A stretch of 64,000 nt of DNA from Pengzhenrongella sicca (lineage in GTDB: Bacteria > Actinomycetota > Actinomycetes > Actinomycetales > Cellulomonadaceae), in contig NZ_CP071868.1 of NCBI RefSeq assembly GCF_017569225.1, positions 2,542,001 to 2,606,000 on the forward strand, read 5' to 3'. How positions within the stretch are numbered: the first letter of the stretch is position 1; each line of letters starts with the position of its first letter. Made by a program: the position numbers and the translations under genes. This document shows positions 39,441 through 48,408 of the stretch, piece after piece. Below the pieces are notes generated by a model that did no database searches, had not been told where the DNA came from, and saw only the letters and a list, made by a program, of their open reading frames with translations.

Positions 39441-40463
39441 CTACTCGCGTGACCGGACCGGTCCCGTCGATCGACGCACGATCAGCTCGGGCCGTCGTGG
39501 CGCCAGCGGCGGCGGCGCCGTTCCGTCGATGAGCGCGAGAAGTTGCTGCACCGCATCTCTGCCCTGGGCGGTGAAATCAAGCCGAAGAGTCGTGAGGGGC
39601 GGCGAGAAGTACGCTGCTTCCGGGGTGTCGTCGACTCCAGTGACGCTGACGTCGTCCGGTACACGGTGACCGCGCTCGTTCAACGCGAGGATGACACCGA
39701 GCGCAATCTGATCGTTGGCTGCGACAAACGCCGTCGCGGGCAGTTCACCCGGCAGCGATGCGATCGCCTCATAACCGGACCGGGCGGACCAATCGCCGTG
39801 AATGACGCTGCGAGAGTTCAGGCCAAGCTCGATGATGGCTGCCTCGTATTCACGGGTGCGGTTGCGCGCCCCCACCCAGGTGCGCGGGCCGGCGATGTGC
39901 ACGATATCGCGGTGACCGAGATCGGAAAGGTGACGCAGCACGGCGAGGAGACCGTTGGCGGCGGGTGTGGTGTCGGTTGGCAGCTTGTCGTGGCCTGTGG
40001 CCAGGTAGAGCGGCACCCGGAACGTCGTGGACTTCACCGCGTTCGTCACCTCGTCGGTCGACGAGAGCGCGAGCACCCCCGCGAGGTCGAATTGGAGTGC
40101 AAGGTCGATGGACTCGCGAATCGCCGCGGGGTTGTGCAGATCCAGGGTGATGACGTCGAGCAAGTAGCCCGCGTCGCGGGCGGCCATGGTGGCGCCCTCG
40201 AGGATCTTGTTCGGACCAACCTGAGTGATCTCGTGGGTGAGCGCAGCGATGCGGTGCGAGCGGCCTGTCGTCAGCGAGCGGGCGTTGAGGTTGGGCCGAT
40301 AGCCGAGTTCGCGGATCGCCTTGGCGACGCGGTCGCGCGTGTCGGGCCGGATGCCCTCGTAGCCCTTGAGCAACCTGCTCACAGTCGCATGGGACACCCC
40401 GGCAGCTCGCGCCACGTCATAGATCGTGGCCGGCCGTTCGACGCTTGGTTGCGCCTCGGTCAT
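39441..40463 (-). CDS. LacI-family transcriptional repressor
   Basis: 340 residues. The HTH is TIYDVARAAGVSHATVSRLL with the hinge helix RPNLNARSLTTG; the periplasmic-binding-like domain ends STGPVRSRE. The dimerisation and sugar-binding parts are full length. It is divergent from the beta-galactosidase operon, and three copies of a 16-bp LacI-type operator lie in the gap, so it represses the operon and probably itself. The inducer is likely a galactoside or galactose derivative. Confidence 0.93.
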   Translation of the reverse strand: MTEAQPSVERPATIYDVARAAGVSHATVSRLLKGYEGIRPDTRDRVAKAIRELGYRPNLNARSLTTGRSHRIAALTHEITQVGPNKILEGATMAARDAGYLLDVITLDLHNPAAIRESIDLALQFDLAGVLALSSTDEVTNAVKSTTFRVPLYLATGHDKLPTDTTPAANGLLAVLRHLSDLGHRDIVHIAGPRTWVGARNRTREYEAAIIELGLNSRSVIHGDWSARSGYEAIASLPGELPATAFVAANDQIALGVILALNERGHRVPDDVSVTGVDDTPEAAYFSPPLTTLRLDFTAQGRDAVQQLLALIDGTAPPPLAPRRPELIVRRSTGPVRSRE

Positions 40464-40489
40464 CGTTCCTCCTTGGCCTTGACACCGTC

Positions 40490-40505
40490 ATGTTACCGGC
40501 AACAT
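40490..40505. promoter_or_regulatory. LacI-type operator 1
   Basis: ATGTTACCGGCAACAT, an inverted repeat with central CG as in LacI-family sites. It is nearest to the lacI start and probably serves autoregulation. Confidence 0.8.
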
Positions 40506-40520
40506 AATCGTGGCCGCGAC

Positions 40521-40536
40521 ATGTTGCCGGAAACAT
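40521..40536. promoter_or_regulatory. LacI-type operator 2
   Basis: ATGTTGCCGGAAACAT, same consensus as site 1 (ATGTTNNCGGNAACAT), 31 bases from it, about three helical turns. Confidence 0.8.
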
Positions 40537-40555
40537 TGGGCTCCAAGTCGCGACG

Positions 40556-40571
40556 ATGTTGTCGGAAACAT
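40556..40571. promoter_or_regulatory. LacI-type operator 3
   Basis: ATGTTGTCGGAAACAT, 35 bases from site 2 and 28 bases before the TTG start of the beta-galactosidase gene, where bound repressor would block transcription. Confidence 0.8.
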
Positions 40572-40599
40572 CCGGCAACCAGCCACAACGGAGTGGACC

Positions 40600-42708
40600 T
40601 TGGCCGACGCGCACCTGCTACCTGACCGGATCTTGTTCGGAGCGGCGTTCTACAACGAGTACCGCGTGAACGGTGACCTCGAGGGCGACCTTGACCTGAT
40701 GGCCGAGGCATCCTTCTCGGTCATTCGCGTTGGCGAGTCTGTGTGGGCGACGTGGGAGCCAGAGCCGGGGGTGTATCACCTCGACTGGCTGCAGCCCGTG
40801 CTCGACGGTGCGCATGCCCGCGGCATCTCGGTCGTGCTCGGTACGCCAACCTATGCCGTCCCCCCGTGGCTTCGCGCGATGGATCCGGAGCTAGCGGGCG
40901 AGGAGGCCACTGGGGTGCGCCATCCCTGGGGGCGGCGTCAGGAGGTCGATATCACGCATCCCCTGTTCCGGCAGCACGCGGAGGGCGTCATCCGGGCGAT
41001 CGCCGCGAAGTATGCCAGCCACCCCGCGATCATCGGCTACCAGGTCGACAACGAGCCTGGCCCGTTCCTCCTGCACAACCAGCGGGTGTTCGATGGCTTC
41101 CTGGGCTGGCTCGAAGGCCGGTACGAGGATGTCGAGACGCTCAACCGGGAATGGGGGCTCACGTTCTGGTCGCAGCGCATCCGCAGCTGGGATGAGCTCT
41201 GGCGCCCCGATGGCAACCACTCACCGCAGTACCAACTCGAGTGGCGCCGCTACCAGGCCGAGCTCGTCACCGAATTCATCGCGTGGCAGGCCCGCATCGT
41301 GCGCGAGTACGCGGGTCCCCGCCAGTTCGTGACGACCTGCATATCGTACGAACGCCCGGCGATCGACGACCGCCAGCTCGTGCAGCAGCTCGATGTCACG
41401 GCGGGCAATCCCTACTACATGATGCAGGACGCACTCCGCATCGGGGTTGAGGTGCCGCGAACCGCGAAGTGGTGGTCGTCCGGAGTGTGGGCACTCTTTG
41501 AGCAGGGTGACCGCATGTTCAGCTCGGCACAGGCTCCGTTCCTGGTCACCGAGACGAACGCGCAGTCCATCGGGCAGTCCCACTGGCAACACCACACGCC
41601 GTACCCGGGCCAGATCGCGCTCGCGGGCCTCGCGCTTGTGGCACGCGGCGCTCGGATGATCGAGTACTGGCAGTGGCAGACACCCCACTACGGCATCGAA
41701 ACCTACTGGGGCGGGGTGCTGCCGCACAGTGGCCAACCCGGTCGCATCTACCGTGAGATCGCGGAGCTCGGTCGCCGGTTGCGCGACCTCGGGCCAGTGC
41801 TCGAGGGGTTCACGCCCGATGCCGATGTCGCCCTGCTCTATTCGATCGACACCAAACACAGTTTCGAGTTCTACCCGCCGCTCGCCGACGCCGAGGGCGG
41901 ACCGGATGGCATGTCGTACCTGCGGATCTTCGATCGCTACTACCGCGCGGCTTTCGAGGCGGGTACCCAGAGTCGGATCGTGCACGCAGCCCAGTTCCGG
42001 GAGCGCGACACGGAGGACTTCGTGGCCGAGTTCCCCACCCTCGTCGTGCCGACCCTCTACGTCGCCGATGACGGCATGCTCGACGCCCTCGTGCGTTACG
42101 CCGAGGCAGGCGGGCACCTCGTGGTCGGCATCCGAACCGGCTACGGCGACCAGCTCGCCAGGGCACGGCCCGAGCGAGCGCCCGGGCGTCTCGCCGCCGC
42201 GGCGGGGGTCTGGTACGACGAGTACTCCTCGCTCGACGCACCGGTCGGCATCGACGGCGCCACCTTCGGTGGCGGCCACGCCGAGGGTTGGGCGGATGCG
42301 CTCGTCGCCGACGGCGCCGATGTTGTTGCCGTGTACTCCTCGGGTATCTACGCGGGCCGGCCCGCGGTGACCTCGCGCGAGCACGGTGCAGGGCGCGTCA
42401 CCTACGTGGGCATGCTGCCCGACCTCGCGCTTGCGACATCCATTCTTCGCTGGGCCGTACCGATCGCGAGCGCGAGCGAATGGCAGTTCGATGCCCCGGT
42501 CACGGTCACCTCTGGCAGCAGTGGCGACGAGCGCGTCTGGTTCATTAGCAACTGGTCATCCGAGCCCGCCACCGCTCACCCGCCGCAACGGAGCGGCGGA
42601 AAACCGATCGTTCTCGAACCGTGGGATGTCACCGTCCTCGTCGAGCAACGCGACCCCGAATCCGGGGCCGTCTACATCCCCGAGCCAGAGAGAGTAGAGC
42701 CATCATGA
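40600..42708 (+). CDS. GH42 beta-galactosidase
   Basis: 702 residues from a TTG at 40600 with GGAG five bases upstream. Retaining enzyme that cleaves beta-D-galactosides. LFGAAFYNEYRV opens the barrel; the acid/base Glu is in GYQVDNEPGPF and the nucleophile Glu in FLVTETNAQS; the GH42 trimerisation domain follows (TLVVPTLYVADDGMLDALVRY). No signal peptide, so it acts on imported oligosaccharides. It overlaps the next gene (ATGA), a sugar-binding lipoprotein. Alternative earlier starts fall in the operator region and are unlikely. Confidence 0.92.
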   Translation: MADAHLLPDRILFGAAFYNEYRVNGDLEGDLDLMAEASFSVIRVGESVWATWEPEPGVYHLDWLQPVLDGAHARGISVVLGTPTYAVPPWLRAMDPELAGEEATGVRHPWGRRQEVDITHPLFRQHAEGVIRAIAAKYASHPAIIGYQVDNEPGPFLLHNQRVFDGFLGWLEGRYEDVETLNREWGLTFWSQRIRSWDELWRPDGNHSPQYQLEWRRYQAELVTEFIAWQARIVREYAGPRQFVTTCISYERPAIDDRQLVQQLDVTAGNPYYMMQDALRIGVEVPRTAKWWSSGVWALFEQGDRMFSSAQAPFLVTETNAQSIGQSHWQHHTPYPGQIALAGLALVARGARMIEYWQWQTPHYGIETYWGGVLPHSGQPGRIYREIAELGRRLRDLGPVLEGFTPDADVALLYSIDTKHSFEFYPPLADAEGGPDGMSYLRIFDRYYRAAFEAGTQSRIVHAAQFRERDTEDFVAEFPTLVVPTLYVADDGMLDALVRYAEAGGHLVVGIRTGYGDQLARARPERAPGRLAAAAGVWYDEYSSLDAPVGIDGATFGGGHAEGWADALVADGADVVAVYSSGIYAGRPAVTSREHGAGRVTYVGMLPDLALATSILRWAVPIASASEWQFDAPVTVTSGSSGDERVWFISNWSSEPATAHPPQRSGGKPIVLEPWDVTVLVEQRDPESGAVYIPEPERVEPS

Positions 42709-44084
42709 GGCAAGGAGCACGCAAGGCCGCGGTCGCGATCACCTCGATTGCCGCCGTGGCGGCATTGACGCTCGCCGGCTGCACGTCCAGCACAGATCCG
42801 GACGACAACAACAGCCCAGGCCCGGATGACACGGGCGGTCAGATCACGGATGCGCAACGCGAAGAAGCGCTGAACACGCCAACGGAACTGACCTTCTGGA
42901 CCTGGGTACCCGACGTTCAGGACCAGGTCGACATGTTCGAGAAGCAGTACCCGGAGATCCATGTCACGGTCGAGAACGTCGGCCAGGGCTTGGATCACTA
43001 CTCAAAGGTGCGCACCGCATCAAAGGCCGGTACCGGCGGCCCTGACGTGGTCCAGTTGGAGTACCAGTTCATTTCCTCGTTCGCACAGACCGGCGAGCTC
43101 CTCGATCTGACGCCGTACGGTGCGGCAGACCTCGCTGACCAGTACGTGCCGTGGGTCTGGAAGCAGGTCCTCTCCAACGACCAGGTGCTCGCGATCCCGC
43201 AGGACTCGGGGCCGATGGGCAACCTGTACCGCGAGGACATCATGAACGCGGCAGGCGTCACTGAGCCTCCCGCAACGTGGGCGGACTACAAGACCGCCGC
43301 GGAGAAGGTGCGCGCGAACACGAGCTCCTACATCTCCAACATGGCGCCGAGCCAGGGCGCAGGGTGGCTCGGGCTGTTGTGGCAGGCGGGTGTCAAGCCG
43401 TTCGGCTATGACGGCGGGCAGAATGTCACGATCGACGTGAACAGCCCTGAGGCGAAGAAAGTGATGGCCTACTGGCAGGACATGATCCAGAACGATCTCG
43501 TCTCGATCGACCCTGACTTCAACGACGAGTGGTACCAGGGTCTCAACCAGGGCAAGTACGCCGGCTGGCTGACGGCGGCGTGGGCTCCGGTCTTCCTCTC
43601 CGGTGCCGCGAAGGACACGTCGGGCCTGTGGCGCGCCGCGCCGCTGCCGCAGTGGGACACGAGCAAGCCGGCCTCGGGCAACCAGGGCGGTTCAGCCGAC
43701 GCGGTGCTCAAGACCACGAAGAACCCGATCGCGGCCTACGAGCTCGCGAAGTGGATCAACAACGCACACGACCCAGCGTTGCTGTTCACGACCCAGCAGA
43801 ACTTCTTCCCGACGGCGATCGCGGTACTCGAGGACCCGGTCTTCGTCGACCAAGAGTCTGACTTCTACGGTGGACAGCAGGTCAACAAGCTGTTCGCGGA
43901 GATCTCCACAACGGTAGACACCGATTGGCAGTGGCTGCCGTTCATGGAGTTCGCCTACTCCAGCTTCAATGAAACGTTCGGGGCCGCCGTCGCGGCCAAG
44001 GGCGATCTCGCTGCGGGCCTGGATGCCTGGCAGGACGCACTCGTCGACTATGCAAAGCAGCAGGGCTTCACGGTCAACGGATAG
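42705..44084 (+). CDS. ABC transporter sugar-binding lipoprotein (CUT1)
   Basis: 459 residues. A signal peptide with lipobox (ALTLAGCTSS) anchors this extracellular solute-binding protein (family 1). Clear fold markers are LTFWTWVPDVQDQVDMFEKQ near the start and the DIMNAAGVTEPPATWADYKT segment. It feeds the permease pair 44156-45966; the ATPase is not in the cluster, as is usual for actinobacterial CUT1 systems that share MsiK. Substrate likely a galactoside or galacto-oligosaccharide because it is co-transcribed with GH42. Confidence 0.92.
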   Translation: MRQGARKAAVAITSIAAVAALTLAGCTSSTDPDDNNSPGPDDTGGQITDAQREEALNTPTELTFWTWVPDVQDQVDMFEKQYPEIHVTVENVGQGLDHYSKVRTASKAGTGGPDVVQLEYQFISSFAQTGELLDLTPYGAADLADQYVPWVWKQVLSNDQVLAIPQDSGPMGNLYREDIMNAAGVTEPPATWADYKTAAEKVRANTSSYISNMAPSQGAGWLGLLWQAGVKPFGYDGGQNVTIDVNSPEAKKVMAYWQDMIQNDLVSIDPDFNDEWYQGLNQGKYAGWLTAAWAPVFLSGAAKDTSGLWRAAPLPQWDTSKPASGNQGGSADAVLKTTKNPIAAYELAKWINNAHDPALLFTTQQNFFPTAIAVLEDPVFVDQESDFYGGQQVNKLFAEISTTVDTDWQWLPFMEFAYSSFNETFGAAVAAKGDLAAGLDAWQDALVDYAKQQGFTVNG

Positions 44085-44093
44085 AAAGCGGTC

Positions 44094-44117
44094 GGCCCGG
44101 GGATCAAACCCCGGGCC
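44094..44117 (+). promoter_or_regulatory. Intercistronic hairpin between binding protein and permeases
   Basis: GGCCCGGGG pairs perfectly with CCCCGGGCC around the 6-base loop ATCAAA. No T tract follows. Such hairpins after binding-protein genes stabilise the upstream message or attenuate readthrough so that binding protein exceeds permease. Confidence 0.7.
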
Positions 44118-44155
44118 GCTCCCGCCGAAACATCACCTGATCGAAGGAGCTCGAG

Positions 44156-45043
44156 ATGACCAGCGCGATCCAGCGGAAGCAGCACCTCGTTGCCTACGGA
44201 TTCATCCTCCCATTCTTTGCCGTGTTCGCGACGATGTTCATCGCACCGCTCGCCTACTCGGGCTACCTGAGCTTTTTCGCGCACAAGCTCGTCGGCGGCG
44301 CGAAATTCGTCGGCTTCGAAAACTATGTGCGCGCGTTCCAGGATCCCGCCTTCCTCTTCGGACTCGGACGCACCGCACTCATTCTCTTGGTACAGGTGCC
44401 CATCATGCTCGGGCTCGCGCTATTCTTCGCGCTCGCGCTCGACTCCGGTCGAGCGCGCGGGAGTAAGGCGGTGCGGCTGCTCATCTTCTTGCCCTTCGCG
44501 GTGCCCGGCGTCGTCGCCGTGCTCATGTGGGGCTACCTCTACGGGCGGGATTTCGGACTCACTGGCCAGATCACCCGCGCACTCGGGTTGCCACCTACGG
44601 ATTTTCTGTCGGATCAGCTCATCTTGTTCTCGATCATGAACATCGTCACGTGGGCGTTCGTCGGCTACAACATGATCATCCTGTATGCGGCGCTCAAGTC
44701 GATCCCCTCCGAGCTGCACGAGGCCGCCGAGATCGACGGCGCGAGCCAATGGCGACTGGCCTGGAGCGTGAAGATCCCAATGATTCGGCCCGCCATCTTC
44801 CTGACGATCATCTTCTCGGTCATCGGGAGCTTCCAGATCTTCAACGAACCGAAACTACTCGTGGAAATCGCTCCTACTGCGATCCCGCAGGGGTTCACAC
44901 CCAACTTCTACGCCTTCAACGTCGCGTTCGTGAACCAGGACATCAATTACGCTGCGGCGATCGCATTCCTGCTCGGCTTCGTCATCATGATCGTCTCGTA
45001 CGTCGTGCAGCTGAGCATGCAGAAGAGGGAGGTGCGGTGGTGA
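44156..45043 (+). CDS. ABC sugar transporter permease 1 (CUT1, MalF type)
   Basis: 295 residues with six membrane helices. The EAA loop is LHEAAEIDGASQWRLAWSVK and the conserved start LVAYGFILPFFAVFATMF is family-typical. GAAGGAGCT precedes the ATG. It ends overlapping the second permease (GTGA). Confidence 0.93.
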   Translation: MTSAIQRKQHLVAYGFILPFFAVFATMFIAPLAYSGYLSFFAHKLVGGAKFVGFENYVRAFQDPAFLFGLGRTALILLVQVPIMLGLALFFALALDSGRARGSKAVRLLIFLPFAVPGVVAVLMWGYLYGRDFGLTGQITRALGLPPTDFLSDQLILFSIMNIVTWAFVGYNMIILYAALKSIPSELHEAAEIDGASQWRLAWSVKIPMIRPAIFLTIIFSVIGSFQIFNEPKLLVEIAPTAIPQGFTPNFYAFNVAFVNQDINYAAAIAFLLGFVIMIVSYVVQLSMQKREVRW

Positions 45044-45966
45044 CCGCCCAGTTGAATCCGGTGACAGCGCCACCCAGCAAGCCGTCCAAGAGCGACAAGC
45101 GCCGCAAGGCGGTCAATCGCGGAAAGCGCCGCAGTAACCTGCTCACCCTGGTGATGTGGTTGAGTGTGCTCTACTTCATCCTGCCGCTCATCTGGCTCTT
45201 CATGTCCGCGACAAAAGACAACAGCGACCTGTTCACCACGTTCGGGCTGTGGTTTGGCCATGACTTCAACCTTTTCGCGAACATCAGGGACGTGTTCGCG
45301 TACCAGGACGGCATCTACGCGCGTTGGGCGCTGAACACGGGCATATACGCGGGCGTTGCCGCGCTCGGCGCGACCACCCTCGCAACAATGGCGGGCTATG
45401 CGTTCGCAAAGTACAAGTTCCCGGGTGACAAGTTGCTGTTCGCCATCACTTTGGGTGCGATCATGATCCCGCTCACGGCACTGGCGATCCCCACCTATCT
45501 GCTGTTTTCCTCGGCGCACCTCACCAATACGCCGTGGGCCGTCATCCTGCCTTCGCTCGTGAGTCCGTTCGGTGTGTTCCTCATGCGCGTGTACGCGGCC
45601 GATGCCGTACCCGACTCGCTCATGCAGGCTGCACGAGTGGATGGCGCGGGCGAATACCGGATCTTCTGGACGGTATCCCTCCGCCTGCTCGCGCCTGGCA
45701 TGGTCACGGTGATGCTGTTCACATTCGTGGCGACGTGGAACAACTACTTCTTGCCGCTCATCATGCTCAATAGCGGAAAGCTATTGCCCTTGACTGTCGG
45801 ACTCGCGCAGCAGCAGGCGACCTCGACGGCGGGCGGTGGCGCACAAGCGCTGTTCTCAACCGTGATCGCAGGCGCGTTCCTGTCGATCATCCCGCTGGTC
45901 ATCGTGTTCTTGTACCTGCAACGTTTCTGGCAGACCGGTCTCGCGACCGGCGGTGTGAAGGGCTGA
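45040..45966 (+). CDS. ABC sugar transporter permease 2 (CUT1, MalG type)
   Basis: 308 residues from a GTG overlapping the first permease stop. Six helices; EAA loop LMQAARVDGAGEYRIFWTVS; the start has a basic cytoplasmic stretch (KPSKSDKRRKAVNRGKRR). It forms the membrane channel with permease 1. The operon then runs into a degenerate region at 45968-46289. Confidence 0.93.
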   Translation: MTAQLNPVTAPPSKPSKSDKRRKAVNRGKRRSNLLTLVMWLSVLYFILPLIWLFMSATKDNSDLFTTFGLWFGHDFNLFANIRDVFAYQDGIYARWALNTGIYAGVAALGATTLATMAGYAFAKYKFPGDKLLFAITLGAIMIPLTALAIPTYLLFSSAHLTNTPWAVILPSLVSPFGVFLMRVYAADAVPDSLMQAARVDGAGEYRIFWTVSLRLLAPGMVTVMLFTFVATWNNYFLPLIMLNSGKLLPLTVGLAQQQATSTAGGGAQALFSTVIAGAFLSIIPLVIVFLYLQRFWQTGLATGGVKG

Positions 45967-45967
45967 C

Positions 45968-46289
45968 GTGATCTGGTACGGCGGGGACGACAACCCCGAG
46001 CATTGGCCGCGAGTGAAAGCAGGATTGCAGGTCTCATCGCGTCGGCCGGGATGCGTATCCCCGGTGCTGTTTGGGAGGAGTTGGAACATCTTGTCCCGCC
46101 CGCTTCGACGTGGCTCGATCGCCCTTCGCATGGCCGCCTCTCCTCGCGTCTATGCGCAGGCATCCCTGGACCGGTCCGCGGTGCCTCGGTTGTGGGTCGC
46201 CGCCGACCGCATCTTCTGGCATGCCAACAGTGGCAGGACACCGCGGTGCCCTGCTCTCCGCGCACCAAACGACCTATGAAGGGTGATGT
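45968..46289 (+). pseudogene. Degenerate remnant: GH42 start fused to an unrelated C-terminal piece
   Basis: IWYGGDDNPEHWPR just after the permease stop is the N-terminal signature of another GH42 beta-galactosidase. Within about 15 codons the similarity ends; in another frame ESRIAGLIASAGMRIPGAVW and EELEHLVPPASTWLDR resemble the C-terminal end of an aldo/keto reductase. A deletion has apparently joined two former genes of the cluster. The second assignment is weak. Confidence 0.55.
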
Positions 46290-47447
46290 ATGAAGATCAC
46301 CGGCTACCGCTGTCTGCGGACCTTCCACGACTGGGGCAGGCCCGTCGGAGACGTGAACGGGTTCACCGATCCGGGCATCAGTGAGGTCTCGATCGTCATC
46401 CTCGAGACCGACCAGGGCATCGAAGGCGTCGGCATGGGGTCGCACCAGGACATCGACCGGCTCTTCCCGGCCATCGAAGGCGAAGACCCCCGAGCCGTGA
46501 CCGCCCTCTACGACCGCATGCTCGCCCGCGTGTTCAAGGCGGGGCACTCGGGTGCGACGTTCGGGGGAATCGGCACACTCGACACAGCGCTCTGGGACCT
46601 GAAAGCCAAACTCGCCGGCGAACCTCTGTGGCGGTTGCTCGGCGCACGCGACCGCTTCGTGAGCGGGTACGCGTCAGGTCTCGACATCGCCCTCGACGAC
46701 GACCAGCTCGCGACCTGGTACCGCACGATGGGTGAGCGAGGCTTCGCTAGCGGAAAGCTCAAGGGCGGTCGTGATCTAGATGGCGACATCCGACGTCTGG
46801 GGATCGTCGCCGACGCCCTGAGCGGCAACGGGGTCACTCCGGCAGTGATGCTCGACGCAAACGAATCGTGGAACCTCAGGCAGGCCGTGCGGTACGTCAC
46901 GGCGATCGAGGCACGCCGCGACCTGACCTGGATCGAGGAGCCGCTGCGGCGATGGGACGCTGCCGGTCACGCACGCCTCGGCACCGCGATCCATGCCGCC
47001 GTCGCGACCGGTGAGAACCTGACCGGTCTAGAGCAGTTCACCCCGCTCTTCGATCGCGGCGCGGTCGACATCGTGCAGGTTGGCTGCGGGTGGGGCGTGA
47101 CGCATTTGCTGCGGGTGGCCTATGCCGCCCACTCCCGCGACCTCCCCGTCAGCCCCGTCGGCCTGACAGCGAACCCCTCGGTCGCACACGCAGCGGCCGC
47201 CGTGCCGAACCACCTCGCCTCCGAGGTGCAGGACCTCGGGTCGCCGTTCGGCATCTCGGTCGACCAGGATTTCATCGACGGCGGGGTCGTACTGGGGGAC
47301 CTTCCCGGCAACGGCATCACGATCGACGAGGATGCCATTGCCGCCAGCCATCACGCGGGCAATTGGACAGCGCCAGCGGGGCCGCACGTACGTTCACACC
47401 GTGCCGGTCTCCGCCTCGTCGCCGACGCGGATACGGTCGGCGGATGA
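46290..47447 (+). CDS. Mandelate racemase/muconate lactonizing enzyme family protein, probable sugar-acid dehydratase
   Basis: 385 residues of the enolase superfamily. Seen are the KxK motif (SGKLKGGRDLDGD), metal ligands VMLDANESWN, TWIEEPLRRW and VATGENLTG. In the place of the usual second general base His on strand 7 the sequence is VSPVGLTANP, with Val at the corresponding point by my reading. It likely dehydrates or epimerises an aldonate; the exact substrate (galactonate, fuconate or related) cannot be told. ATG with GGGTGATGT upstream; its stop overlaps the next gene (ATGA), an amidohydrolase/lactonase, which fits a lactone-to-acid-to-keto-acid route. Confidence 0.82.
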   Translation: MKITGYRCLRTFHDWGRPVGDVNGFTDPGISEVSIVILETDQGIEGVGMGSHQDIDRLFPAIEGEDPRAVTALYDRMLARVFKAGHSGATFGGIGTLDTALWDLKAKLAGEPLWRLLGARDRFVSGYASGLDIALDDDQLATWYRTMGERGFASGKLKGGRDLDGDIRRLGIVADALSGNGVTPAVMLDANESWNLRQAVRYVTAIEARRDLTWIEEPLRRWDAAGHARLGTAIHAAVATGENLTGLEQFTPLFDRGAVDIVQVGCGWGVTHLLRVAYAAHSRDLPVSPVGLTANPSVAHAAAAVPNHLASEVQDLGSPFGISVDQDFIDGGVVLGDLPGNGITIDEDAIAASHHAGNWTAPAGPHVRSHRAGLRLVADADTVGG

Positions 47448-48295
47448 ATCAGCTTGACCGTCCTGCCGCTGAAACACGCCTTATCGACAGCCACGTGCAC
47501 ATCTGGGATCCCACGGTTCTGCAGTACTCCTGGCTGGAGGGTGAGCTGGACCGCCCCTATCTTCCGGCCGAATACCAGGCTGGGGCGCCGGCCACCACCG
47601 GTGTCATATTTGTCGAGGCGGGTCCGGAGAGCAAGGCGGACGAGGTGGCCTGGGCCGAGTCTCTCGGCTGGCCGGAGCTGCTGGGAGTCGTCGCCCATGC
47701 ACCGCTGGAGCGGGGCAGGGGGGCTAGGACGGAGCTGGCGGCCCTGCGCGAAGCCGGCCGCACAGTCGGCATCCGCCGGATGCTGCAGGATGAGCCACGG
47801 TCGTTCTTTGAGAATCCCGGCTTGCTTGAGGGTTTGCGCGAGCTCGCGCAGGCGGGGCTGCCGTTCGATGCGTGCATCCGGCATCACCAGCTTGCTGCCT
47901 TGACTGCGCTCCTTACGAAGGTTCCGGACCTGCCCGTTGTGCTCGATCATCTCGCCAAGCCGCCCGTCGCAACGGGTGATGACGGAACCTGGGATAGGGA
48001 CCTACGCGCGCTGGCCGCCCTGCCCCAGGTCAGCGTCAAACTGTCAGGGATGCCCCCCGAGCTACGTGACGACCAGGAACTCGTTCCCGCAGCTCGCCCG
48101 TGGCTCGGGGTCGCGCTCGATGCGTTCGGCGCGGACCGAGCGATGGTGGGTAGCGACTGGCCGGTTTCGGCGATGATGCCCCGACGGCTGCCCCCCGGCC
48201 GGTGGCTGTCGATTGTGCTGGACGAGCTGGGCGCCAGCCCCGCGGAGCGCGAACACCTGTCCTGGCGCACGGCGTCGCGCTTCTACGGCGTCTGA
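47444..48295 (+). CDS. Amidohydrolase family 2, probable aldonolactonase
   Basis: 283 residues. The HxH motif is LIDSHVHIWDPTVLQYSWL and the last metal Asp is in MVGSDWPVSAMMP; VVLDHLAKPP contains the further His. The family includes L-fuconolactonase and L-rhamnono-lactonase, which open aldonolactones. Coupled to the preceding dehydratase by ATGA. It may replace the truncated lactonase at 39046 in the fucose pathway. Confidence 0.85.
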   Translation: MNQLDRPAAETRLIDSHVHIWDPTVLQYSWLEGELDRPYLPAEYQAGAPATTGVIFVEAGPESKADEVAWAESLGWPELLGVVAHAPLERGRGARTELAALREAGRTVGIRRMLQDEPRSFFENPGLLEGLRELAQAGLPFDACIRHHQLAALTALLTKVPDLPVVLDHLAKPPVATGDDGTWDRDLRALAALPQVSVKLSGMPPELRDDQELVPAARPWLGVALDAFGADRAMVGSDWPVSAMMPRRLPPGRWLSIVLDELGASPAEREHLSWRTASRFYGV

Positions 48296-48365
48296 GCTGA
48301 GCCGCCCCCCGCACGCGCGTCGTCCCTCACCCCGCCCACGCATGCTGCTTCTGCCGCGGGGTGAA

Positions 48366-48382
48366 GGCCCGGATCGCGGGCC
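48366..48382. terminator. Hairpin between convergent genes
   Basis: GGCCCG and CGGGCC flank a five-base loop in the 113-base gap between the rightward lactonase and the leftward ROK gene. It could end transcription from both sides; no T tract is seen. Confidence 0.45.
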
Positions 48383-48408
48383 ATCCTGCGATAGGAATGA
48401 AGGCTCAG

